Source: Thermococci archaeon (GTDB lineage Archaea > Methanobacteriota_B > Thermococci > Thermococcales > Thermococcaceae). From it: 6,884 nt of DNA. The notes under the pieces were generated by a model, which searched no databases, was not told the origin of the DNA, and was given only the letters and a program-made list of their open reading frames with translations. The stretch spans positions 1 through 6,884 of the forward strand of contig QMUB01000068.1 in assembly GCA_003663695.1 (NCBI GenBank). Reading direction: 5' to 3'. The position numbers were made by a program, and so were the translations under genes. Positions 1 through 5,142 of the stretch are shown piece after piece (positions within the stretch are counted from its first letter, which is position 1; the number at the start of each line of letters is the position of its first letter).

Positions 1-3
1 GCT

Positions 4-108
4 TTAAGCCTTTTGCCCAGCTTTCATTAATTTGCTAACTGCCAAGTACATCCAAATTAGGATTATTCCCCATGCAAATGCCATAAATGCGAGAGCACTG
101 CCTTTCAT
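4..108 (-). CDS. MetS-like small subunit of the adjacent NSS transporter (34 aa)
   Basis: This reads as a 34-residue microprotein with one membrane span (about residues 4-24, rich in Ala, Phe, Trp, Ile and Leu) and a basic tail with Lys at 26, 29 and 33. It has no soluble domain. Its size, single span and position directly after an NSS-family transporter match the MetS-type small subunits of methionine/alanine NSS importers, known from MetPS of Corynebacterium glutamicum. By analogy it would help the large subunit work in the membrane. The start is ATG at 108-106, because GGTGAT at 118-113 is the ribosome binding site and fits the usual spacing. An in-frame ATG at 114-112 lies inside that site. 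The upstream transporter ends 10 nt before this start, so the two are surely cotranscribed. The stop is TAA at 6-4. The gene looks intact. The function is inferred from context and topology. Confidence 0.85.
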   Translation of the reverse strand: MKGSALAFMAFAWGIILIWMYLAVSKLMKAGQKA

Positions 109-112
109 TTTC

Positions 113-120
113 ATCACCTC
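113..120 (-). promoter_or_regulatory. Ribosome binding site of the MetS-like gene, overlapping the transporter stop codon
   Basis: GAGGTGAT on the minus strand is complementary to the 3' end of archaeal 16S rRNA. It shares bases with the TGA stop (121-119) of the transporter gene and sits 4 nt before the ATG at 108. This decides the start of the small gene and points to coupled translation of the two subunits. Confidence 0.75.
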
Positions 121-1687
121 ACATTTTAATTATTACCTCGTTCTTCTCAAGCTCTTCGCCGTACTTCTTCTTGATAGCTATGTATGCTTCAATGGCACCT
201 ATGATAAGGATGAGGAACATCATGCCTCTAGCGAGCCATACCCAGCTGGCGTACTCTGGTTTAGCGACATAACTCGGTACTGCTTTGAAGTATCCCCCAG
301 TGATGTAATCTTTTGTTGTGAAGATAAGGAGTATTAGGGTGTAGATCGGGGCTACATAAGTTATAAGTGGCTTAATCCACCCTGGAACCTTAATGTATGC
401 ACCTTTGTGTAACTCCTCCCAGAAGTTCTCTGGCTTGAAGAGCCAGACTGCAACTATGATGTCAAAGAGTCCAAGAACTACTAAAAGATAGCTTCCTACC
501 CAGCTATCAAGCTCCGTTAGGTAGTAGAGGTCCAATGTAGCTTTTGTTGGATCCAGAGCCACTGGAAGTCCCAATATCAAATAAAGTATAAACACAAATA
601 TTGCACCGGTCTTTCTGCTTATCTTCAAGTCCTCTTCTAATAGAGCGGTTAAATAGTTGTACATAGCTATAGCTGATGTAAAACCTGCGAACCAGAGTAA
701 CAGGAACCATACAGCACCGAAGAATTGACCAGCTGGCATGTTCATAAAGACATTTGGCAAGGCAATGTAAGCTAAACCTACACCTGCACTGATTCCTTTC
801 TCACCCAAATAAGCGAATGCGATGGGTATAGCAATTGAACCACCCAATATGACTTCAGCAAATTCGTTGAGTGAAACTGTTGCTAAACCTGAGAGTGCAA
901 CGTCATCTTCTGGACCCAAGTATGAGGCATAGTTCTGTATGATACCCATACCTAAACTCAGCGTGAAGAATATTTGTCCAGCAGCGGCTAAAGCAGATTG
1001 CCAAGTTACTTCACTAAGTCTTGGTTCCCATAGGAACTCAAATCCTTTCATAGAGCTCCATTCTGGTTTAACTGGAGAGCCCAAAGTCAAAGATCTAATA
1101 ACCAAGAGAATAGCTGCCACATAAAGCAAAGGCATCATGACTTTGACCCATCTTTCTATACCTTTACTAACACCTTGACCAACTGCAACTCCCAAGAGTG
1201 CCACTGATATCCCCCAGAACAGGAGCACCTGTCCAGTGTTGCCTAAGTAGTTAATTAAGAATTGAACGGAGTCCTTCCCAAAGTATGCTCCGGTTGCGCT
1301 GAAGTATGTATATGCTGCTGACCATCCTATGATGTGCAGATAATAGCTGTTGAGAAGTGTTGTAACTGAAAATGCCAGCATGCCACCAATAATACCAAAT
1401 ATCAATGCAGTTCTTGGCTTTAAACTCTCTCTTGACATTAAGTAGAATGTTGGTCCCAATGTACCGTGGCCGTACTTACCTCCGTATCTACCTTCGACCC
1501 ACTCTACCCACATGATGGGTATACCCAAGAGGAACAGCGCCACAAAGTAGGGTATCATGAAAGCTCCGCCACCATTCTTAGCAGCTTGGTATGGGAATCT
1601 CCAGAAGTTTCCGAGACCTATTGCATTTCCTGCCATGGCTAAGATCAAACCAATCTTACTTGCCCATTTATCTCTTTGTTCAGCCAT
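119..1687 (-). CDS. Sodium-dependent amino-acid transporter, NSS/SNF (LeuT-like) family
   Basis: A 522-residue polytopic membrane protein, about 12 spans, close in length to Aquifex LeuT (519 residues as I recall it). The first 30 residues align with LeuT without gaps: the unwound TM1 motif is at 20-31 (GNAIGLGNFWRF), giving Na+-site residues equivalent to LeuT G20, A22, V23 (Ile here) and N27. TM6 has FFTLSLG at 240-246 (T242, S244). TM7 has N274 and E278, the latter equivalent to LeuT E290, whose acidic side chain replaces chloride. TM8 has AGFTS at 334-338, the second sodium site. This supports Na+-coupled, chloride-independent amino-acid import across the cytoplasmic membrane. The substrate is not certain. 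The small partner downstream points towards Met/Ala-type import, but LeuT-like hydrophobic amino acids are equally possible. The start ATG at 1687 has GAGGTG at 1700-1695, 7 nt upstream. The gene is intact and heads a two-gene operon. Confidence 0.93.
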   Translation of the reverse strand: MAEQRDKWASKIGLILAMAGNAIGLGNFWRFPYQAAKNGGGAFMIPYFVALFLLGIPIMWVEWVEGRYGGKYGHGTLGPTFYLMSRESLKPRTALIFGIIGGMLAFSVTTLLNSYYLHIIGWSAAYTYFSATGAYFGKDSVQFLINYLGNTGQVLLFWGISVALLGVAVGQGVSKGIERWVKVMMPLLYVAAILLVIRSLTLGSPVKPEWSSMKGFEFLWEPRLSEVTWQSALAAAGQIFFTLSLGMGIIQNYASYLGPEDDVALSGLATVSLNEFAEVILGGSIAIPIAFAYLGEKGISAGVGLAYIALPNVFMNMPAGQFFGAVWFLLLWFAGFTSAIAMYNYLTALLEEDLKISRKTGAIFVFILYLILGLPVALDPTKATLDLYYLTELDSWVGSYLLVVLGLFDIIVAVWLFKPENFWEELHKGAYIKVPGWIKPLITYVAPIYTLILLIFTTKDYITGGYFKAVPSYVAKPEYASWVWLARGMMFLILIIGAIEAYIAIKKKYGEELEKNEVIIKM

Positions 1688-1746
1688 TTCCTTTCACCTC
1701 TATACGAAGTTCAACCAAATTTAACATCGATAGACAAATACATGCA

Positions 1747-1760
1747 TTATATATAAACAC
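1747..1760 (-). promoter_or_regulatory. Candidate downstream promoter (P2) of the NSS transporter
   Basis: The minus strand reads TTTATATAT at 1757-1749, a good archaeal TATA box, but without a purine-rich BRE in front. Initiation about 32 nt downstream of its 5' end would fall near 1726, giving a leader of about 38 nt that carries the SD at 1700-1695. It lies 19 nt downstream of the other candidate, and only one may be used. Confidence 0.4.
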
Positions 1761-1765
1761 GCAAA

Positions 1766-1784
1766 CCATATAAAAAGCTTTCTC
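1766..1784 (-). promoter_or_regulatory. Candidate upstream promoter (P1) of the NSS transporter
   Basis: The minus strand reads GAGAAAGC (BRE-like) followed by TTTTTATAT at 1776-1768 and GG. This is the same layout as the gdhA promoter in this window. Predicted initiation is near 1744, leaving a leader of about 55-60 nt. I favour it over P2 because of its BRE. Confidence 0.5.
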
Positions 1785-1980
1785 CTCCTCGATTTCGGCA
1801 AAAGACGATTTACTACAGAGTAAAATTATCAAAATTAAAAATTAGCATTCTGACAGATGATTTAAAAATACCTTAAGGCATTTTGACACATAACCAGTCT
1901 AGAAAGAGGAGACTTTATAAATGGGCTCAATAATTGCTCACAATTCCCATTAAAAATCGGCAGATGTGGAGTAGGAATAT

Positions 1981-2005
1981 TAAAAGGAAGAAGGAAGAAA
2001 AGATA
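1981..2005 (-). terminator. Pyrimidine-rich terminator of gdhA
   Basis: Directly after the gdhA stop codon the minus strand is almost pure C/T with several T clusters (TTTT at each end), and no stable hairpin precedes it. Archaeal RNA polymerase commonly terminates at such T-rich tracts without a stem. Another T run follows at about 1952-1956. The call rests on composition and position. Confidence 0.55.
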
Positions 2006-3265
2006 TCACTTCTTAACCCATCCTCTGTCAAGCATTGCCTGGTAGACTCTCTGGACTGCAACTACATAAGCGGCATCTCTCATGTGGATGTTCTTCTCCT
2101 TGTGTGTGTTATAGACATCCCAGAATGCCTTTGTCATCTTCTTGTCGAGCCTCTCATAGACTTCCTCGAGTGTCCAGTAGTAGCCGTTTATGTTCTGCAC
2201 CCACTCGAAGTAGCTGACTGTAACACCACCTGCATTGCACAGGAAGTCTGGGATCTGGAGTATGCCCTTCTCCTTGAGGATGTCGTCGGCTTCTGGGGTA
2301 ACTGGACCGTTAGCAACCTCGGCAACAATCTTGGCCTTTATCTTGTCGGCATTTTCCTTTGTGATGACTTCTTCGATGGCGGCCGGAGCGACGACGTCAA
2401 CCTCAAGCTCTAAGAGCTCCTCGTTGGTTATGTTGGTTGCACCTGGGAAGTCCTTAACTGAGCCGTGCTCTCTCTTCCACTTGAGAACTTCATCGGCGTT
2501 TAATCCATCTGGGTTGTAGATACCACCCTTGCTGTCACTCACAGCCACAACCTTCATGCCGTGCTCCTCGCTCATGATCTTAGCCATGTAGTATCCAGCG
2601 TTACCATAACCCTGGACAGCTATGGTCTTGCCCTTCAAGTCCATTCCGAGAGCCTTAGCGGCTTCCCTAACTGTGTAGGAAGCACCTTTAGCTGTGGCAT
2701 CTCCCCTACCAAGTGAACCGCCTATGCTCAATGGCTTGCCCGTGATAACACCAAAAGCAGGAGCCTTGCGTCTCACAATTGCTTCATACTCATCCATCAT
2801 CCAGCCCATTATCTGTGGGTTTGTGTAAACGTCAGGAGCTGGAACGTCTGTGTATGGACCGATGACATCGTAAATAGCTCTTATGTATGATCTGGCCAGT
2901 CTCTCCTTCTCTCTCGTGCTCAATTCCTTGGGGTTGACTATGATACCACCTTTGCCTCCACCGTAGGGTATGTCGACAACGGAGCATTTCCATGTCATCC
3001 AGGTGGCCAAGGCTTTAACGGTGCTAAGAGTTTCCTCTGGGTGCCATCTAATACCACCCTTTGTTGGACCCCTGGCCCAGTTGTGCTGAACTCTAAAACC
3101 TGTGAAAACTTTTACAGAACCGTCGTCCATTTCGAGTGGAACTGAAACCTCAACAATTCTCATGGGCTTCTTCATCCACTCCAAAGCCTCGTCGCTTATC
3201 TCCATAAACTGAGCAGCCCTTTCCAACTGCTTAACAGCCATTTCAAATGGGTCTATGTGTACCAT
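2006..3265 (-). CDS. gdhA: NAD(P)-dependent glutamate dehydrogenase
   Basis: A 419-residue hexameric-type GDH of the Glu/Leu/Phe/Val dehydrogenase family. It interconverts glutamate with 2-oxoglutarate plus ammonium in the cytoplasm and is a central, abundant enzyme of peptide-fermenting Thermococcales. Substrate-domain motifs: GPTKGG at 66-71 (K69), TWK at 91-93 (K93), GGGKGG at 102-107 with catalytic K105, and PAPDVYTN at 142-149 with D145. The Rossmann loop GYGNAG is at 219-224, and the second strand ends in SDSKGG (243-248). The C-terminal [12 protein letters not shown] is at 344-355 and the family tail GWVKK is present. Length and sequence match Thermococcus enzymes throughout, with no missing key residue. 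NAD versus NADP preference cannot be settled by reading. The start ATG at 3265 is preceded by GGGAGGT at 3279-3273. The gene has its own strong promoter and terminator and is probably monocistronic. The neighbouring amino-acid transporter fits amino-acid catabolism. Confidence 0.98.
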   Translation of the reverse strand: MVHIDPFEMAVKQLERAAQFMEISDEALEWMKKPMRIVEVSVPLEMDDGSVKVFTGFRVQHNWARGPTKGGIRWHPEETLSTVKALATWMTWKCSVVDIPYGGGKGGIIVNPKELSTREKERLARSYIRAIYDVIGPYTDVPAPDVYTNPQIMGWMMDEYEAIVRRKAPAFGVITGKPLSIGGSLGRGDATAKGASYTVREAAKALGMDLKGKTIAVQGYGNAGYYMAKIMSEEHGMKVVAVSDSKGGIYNPDGLNADEVLKWKREHGSVKDFPGATNITNEELLELEVDVVAPAAIEEVITKENADKIKAKIVAEVANGPVTPEADDILKEKGILQIPDFLCNAGGVTVSYFEWVQNINGYYWTLEEVYERLDKKMTKAFWDVYNTHKEKNIHMRDAAYVVAVQRVYQAMLDRGWVKK

Positions 3266-3318
3266 ATCTATTACCTCCCGCCAAATAAGTTAATCGGCGA
3301 TAGAACTTTAGGCGATTA

Positions 3319-3335
3319 CCTATATAAACCTTTCG
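3319..3335 (-). promoter_or_regulatory. gdhA promoter (BRE + TATA box)
   Basis: The minus strand reads CGAAAGG followed by TTTATATA (3328-3321) and GG, a near-ideal Thermococcales BRE/TATA element. Initiation about 32 nt downstream of the TATA 5' end would be near 3296, giving a leader of about 30 nt with the GGGAGGT site. Its quality agrees with the high expression known for gdh in this order. The BRE is one arm of an inverted repeat. Confidence 0.85.
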
Positions 3336-3375
3336 CTAAAAAGCTTGGAAAACCCTTATTTCTAAACGAAAGGTT
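3327..3375. repeat. 9-bp inverted repeat overlapping the gdhA promoter
   Basis: AACCTTTCG at 3327-3335 is matched by its exact reverse complement CGAAAGGTT at 3367-3375, with 31 nt between the arms. The left arm covers the BRE and the first bases of the gdhA TATA box. The right arm presents the same BRE-like string on the plus strand, followed by a poor TATA (TTATGTAT). It could be a regulator site, a weak divergent promoter, or chance. Confidence 0.5.
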
Positions 3376-3630
3376 ATGTATGAATATGATAAAGGAAACA
3401 AAAAATTTTAGGGCATTTTTTATTTTAACAGAGCCGTGATACACCTTATTTTACATGCAACAATGTTCATTAAAGTATATCAATGCTCCAAAATTTTAGA
3501 CATGTGAAATATTTTTACCCAGAAAATCGTGCCGTTGGAGATAAATGATTAGCTTTTTGATGCCCTAATCCGTACATTAATCCAACCTCTGTTGTCCCGA
3601 GTGCCTCAGAAAACATGAAGAATTTTGTAC

Positions 3631-3650
3631 CAAAAGCACATTAAATATAA
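3631..3650 (+). promoter_or_regulatory. Promoter of the wHTH / membrane protein / RAM operon
   Basis: An A-rich BRE-like stretch (CAAAAGC at 3631-3637) precedes the TATA-like TTAAATATA at 3641-3649. Transcription would be expected to begin about 30-33 nt after the box's 5' end, at about 3671-3675, which is at or next to the ATG at 3675. This predicts a leaderless or nearly leaderless mRNA, in agreement with the lack of an SD before that ATG. Confidence 0.65.
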
Positions 3651-3674
3651 ACCATCACTCTTCTAATTGATATC

Positions 3675-4190
3675 ATGGGTTCCACTAGAGAGCAGATACT
3701 TCAGTATATCAGCATAAATCCGGGCATAACCTTCCGCAGGTTAGTGGATGAGCTTGGGATGGGCATAGGGAATGTCCAGTATCATCTCCATGTGCTTGAG
3801 AAAAGGGGATTGATCGTTTCAAAGAAGATGGGCGGAAAGAGATATCTATTCCCGAAGAACTTTGAAGGAAAATATGAACCGCTCCTAAGAGCGATATCCA
3901 CAGAAACGCAGAGAAAGATACTCCTGCTGCTCTCCGAAGGCGAGAAAAACCAGAGTGAAATATCCTCCACCTTGAAGCTTTCCCCTGCAACCATAAATTA
4001 TCATACGAAGCAGATGGAAAAGCTCGGACTGATAAAAAGAAATCGAAGAGGAAGAGAGGTGATATATCAACCCAATTTCGATATTGAAACATTAGTTAGG
4101 GTCATTAGTGAATACCGCCCCAAACTGTGGGATAAACTTGCGGATAAACTGATTGATATGATGGTGGAAATCAAAGGTGAAGGGGAATGA
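3675..4190 (+). CDS. Tandem winged helix-turn-helix transcriptional regulator
   Basis: A 171-residue soluble protein with two winged-HTH domains in one chain. Domain 1 spans about 3-60, with recognition helix around 30-46 (GIGNVQYHLHVLEKRGLI) and a wing around 47-59. Domain 2 spans about 73-132, with recognition helix around 103-120 (SPATINYHTKQMEKLGLI) and a basic wing (KRNRRGRE) at 121-128. Both have the YH-x-x-x-LEKxGLI-type pattern of ArsR/MarR-like archaeal regulators. The tail 133-171 is helical and charged and may dimerise or contact a partner. No effector domain is present. ATG 3675 is the only start possible, since a stop lies at 3648-3650 in the same frame, and it has no SD, so the message is probably leaderless. 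The stop overlaps the next ATG (ATGA), so it is translationally coupled to a membrane protein. Target genes are unknown; autoregulation is plausible, and gdhA is divergently placed. Confidence 0.88.
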   Translation: MGSTREQILQYISINPGITFRRLVDELGMGIGNVQYHLHVLEKRGLIVSKKMGGKRYLFPKNFEGKYEPLLRAISTETQRKILLLLSEGEKNQSEISSTLKLSPATINYHTKQMEKLGLIKRNRRGREVIYQPNFDIETLVRVISEYRPKLWDKLADKLIDMMVEIKGEGE

Positions 4191-4462
4191 TAGAAAACAT
4201 CGGTCTAATCCTCGACATTGTTGTAATTGCAATCGCTTTAGTACTATTCCTAATTTCATGGAAGGCTTATAAGAAGAGCCATTTAAAGAGTATATTTTTC
4301 CTTCTGCTCGCATTTTTGTTTTTTGTGATAAAGAAGGTCCTTGAAAATGCCAACAAAATACTGCCAAATATTCAAAAGGAATCCTTAGATTTCACCGCCA
4401 CAGTGATTGAGGTTTGTATACTGGGGCTGTTTTTCCTTGCAATAACCAAGAGAGGTGAGTGA
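4187..4462 (+). CDS. Small three-span membrane protein of unknown function
   Basis: A 91-residue protein that I do not recognise by name. Hydrophobic segments lie at about 4-24, 34-50 and 69-86, joined by a basic loop (KAYKKSHLK, 26-34) and a loop with mixed charge (KKVLENANKILPNIQKES, about 49-66). There is no signal peptidase site and no catalytic motif. The positive-inside rule would place the 26-34 loop in the cytoplasm, hence N-out, C-in, but this is a guess. It begins within the stop of the upstream regulator (4-nt overlap), with GGTGA at 4176-4180 as a likely SD, and ends 1 nt before the RAM gene. Small multi-span proteins encoded next to wHTH regulators are common in archaea, including haloarchaea, and this layout resembles them. 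That is a comparison from memory. A membrane sensor or anchor for the regulator is a reasonable inference. Confidence 0.8.
   Translation: MIENIGLILDIVVIAIALVLFLISWKAYKKSHLKSIFFLLLAFLFFVIKKVLENANKILPNIQKESLDFTATVIEVCILGLFFLAITKRGE
4452..4458 (+). promoter_or_regulatory. Ribosome binding site that fixes the RAM-protein start
   Basis: GAGGTGA lies 5 nt before ATG 4464. The in-frame GTG at 4455 falls inside this site and so cannot be a well-placed start. The SD overlaps the end of the membrane-protein gene, which stops at 4460-4462. Confidence 0.75.
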
Positions 4463-4463
4463 A

Positions 4464-4694
4464 ATGCCGCTGGGAATCTATGTCATGAAAGTGAAACCGG
4501 GAAGGGAAAAGGAAATTAAGAGGATCCTGCTGGAAGAATTTGGTTTTGATGAAGTACACATAGTAACGGGAACTTTCGACGTCATTGGGAAGATATTTCT
4601 ACCCCTGTCCCGGAGGGGCTTTGAGGAGCTCAAAGACAACATACAAAAACTTGATGGGATAACAGAAGTGAAATACCTGGAAGCCCTGGATTAA
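4464..4694 (+). CDS. Stand-alone Lrp/AsnC ligand-binding (RAM) domain protein
   Basis: A 76-residue protein made of a single RAM (Lrp/AsnC C-terminal) domain: an opening strand GIYVMKVKPG (4-13), a helix (14-25), then the signature VTGTFDVIGKI at 34-44, which matches the family pattern (V-x-G-x-[YF]-D-hydrophobic), a second helix around 52-63, and a last strand ITEVKYLEAL. There is no HTH. Stand-alone RAM proteins form dimers and higher rings that bind amino acids or similar small molecules between subunits. Here it follows a separate DNA-binding protein and a membrane protein, so it may provide the sensing part. The start is ATG 4464, not the GTG at 4455, because the SD lies over the GTG. 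Its TAA stop (4692-4694) overlaps the stop of the convergent UspA-like gene. The domain call is solid; ligand and partner are not known. Confidence 0.85.
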   Translation: MPLGIYVMKVKPGREKEIKRILLEEFGFDEVHIVTGTFDVIGKIFLPLSRRGFEELKDNIQKLDGITEVKYLEALD

Positions 4695-5140
4695 CGCACT
4701 ATTAACATAGGGGGTTCTATCAGACCCGCGAGCTCCTCGAGCAGGCTTCCTATTCTCGTCTTTCCACTCTTTCCATAGGCTCCAAGCACCACGAGAGAGT
4801 ATTTCCCGCTATTTGCTTCTTTCAATACCTCGTCCTTCGCTATGCCCTCCACTATTTTTATTGAACAGTTGATGCCTTCTCCCCTGCAGAATTCAAGCAG
4901 ATTGGTTAGAATATCGTGTATATCCCTCTTCATGTTCTTCCATATCTCCCCCTCAAACCGCTCCAAATCATTGATATCGCCGCTTCTTGTGCTCAGGTTA
5001 AAAGCCATTGCCCTGGCTTCCCTTCTATCGAGCACAGAAAACAAAAAAATCTTTGCCTTTTTGCTCTTTGCAATTTTTATGGCATGGAGCGCCGCTTTCT
5101 GGCTCCACTTTGAACCATCAACAAGCACAAGTATCCTCAC
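4691..5140 (-). CDS. UspA-like universal stress protein (distal gene of the permease operon)
   Basis: A soluble USP-fold protein of 149 residues if GTG 5140 is the start. The N-terminal strand MRILVLVDGS holds D8, the Asp that contacts adenine in ATP-binding USPs. The C-terminal half has VVLGAYGKSG at 117-126 and GS at 131-132. The usual ATP loop is G-x2-G-x9-G-[ST]; here G120-x2-G123 is followed by only seven residues before G131-S132, so the loop is two residues short and nucleotide binding may be altered. The start is ambiguous: in-frame GTG codons lie at 5152, 5149, 5146 and 5140. I choose 5140 because it gives the standard USP N-terminus and GGTG at 5150-5147 can act as SD; 5152 would add four residues. 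The gene follows the permease almost without a gap and converges with the RAM gene, sharing TTAA at 4691-4694. A role in sensing or controlling the permease is inferred. Confidence 0.85.
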   Translation of the reverse strand: MRILVLVDGSKWSQKAALHAIKIAKSKKAKIFLFSVLDRREARAMAFNLSTRSGDINDLERFEGEIWKNMKRDIHDILTNLLEFCRGEGINCSIKIVEGIAKDEVLKEANSGKYSLVVLGAYGKSGKTRIGSLLEELAGLIEPPMLIVR

Positions 5141-5142
5141 AC

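Larger units (their letters stand above)
1688..2005. other. Intergenic region between gdhA and the NSS transporter operon
   Basis: A 318-nt AT-rich gap between two minus-strand units. The part next to gdhA holds a pyrimidine-rich termination tract (1981-2005), and the part next to the transporter holds two candidate promoters and the SD. The middle (about 1800-1960) has no open frame longer than about a dozen codons with an SD, and no convincing RNA fold. I can assign nothing to it. Confidence 0.6.
3266..3674. other. Divergent intergenic region between gdhA and the wHTH operon
   Basis: A 409-nt, AT-rich gap, long for this compact genome. It holds the gdhA SD and promoter on the left, a BRE-overlapping inverted repeat, and the plus-strand promoter at the right end. 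Between about 3380 and 3630 I find no gene: the open frames are short and lack SD support. There is a T-rich tract at 3415-3427 (plus strand) with no plus-strand gene before it, and a 6-bp inverted repeat at 3547-3570. None of this is enough to call an RNA. Confidence 0.6.

Noticed and set aside
1914..1922. TTTATAAAT, TATA-like on both strands, in the gap after gdhA
   Set aside because: No BRE next to it on either strand and no gene at the expected distance. Chance AT-rich sequence is the simpler reading.
1934..2413. 159-codon open frame on the plus strand across the 3' end of gdhA
   Set aside because: Most of it is antisense to the certain gdhA gene. It has no SD or fitting promoter, and its translation shows no domain pattern, so it is a by-product of gdhA codon use.
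3257..3439. 60-codon plus-strand open frame across the gdhA promoter
   Set aside because: It runs through the gdhA start, SD and promoter on the opposite strand, has no SD, and shows no recognisable protein pattern.
3402..3499. Direct repeat AAAATTTTAG at 3402-3411 and 3490-3499
   Set aside because: Low-complexity AT-rich words; only two copies with no flanking similarity.
3535..3567. Seven-codon frame after a GGAG-like site, possible leader peptide
   Set aside because: It ends more than 100 nt before the next gene and upstream of that gene's promoter, so it cannot be part of its mRNA leader.
3547..3570. Inverted repeat GATTAG / CTAATC with 12-nt spacer
   Set aside because: A 6-bp AT-rich stem would not be stable at hyperthermophile temperatures as RNA, and it is not followed by a T run. 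It is expected by chance in a gap of this length.
3541..3612. Possible C/D-box small RNA (C-like ATGATTA at about 3545)
   Set aside because: No proper D box (CTGA) nor C'/D' boxes at fitting distances on the same strand.
3709..4092. 127-codon minus-strand open frame opposite the wHTH gene
   Set aside because: The plus-strand frame has two clear wHTH domains and operon coupling; the minus frame has low-complexity Ser/Phe-rich sequence and no start signals.
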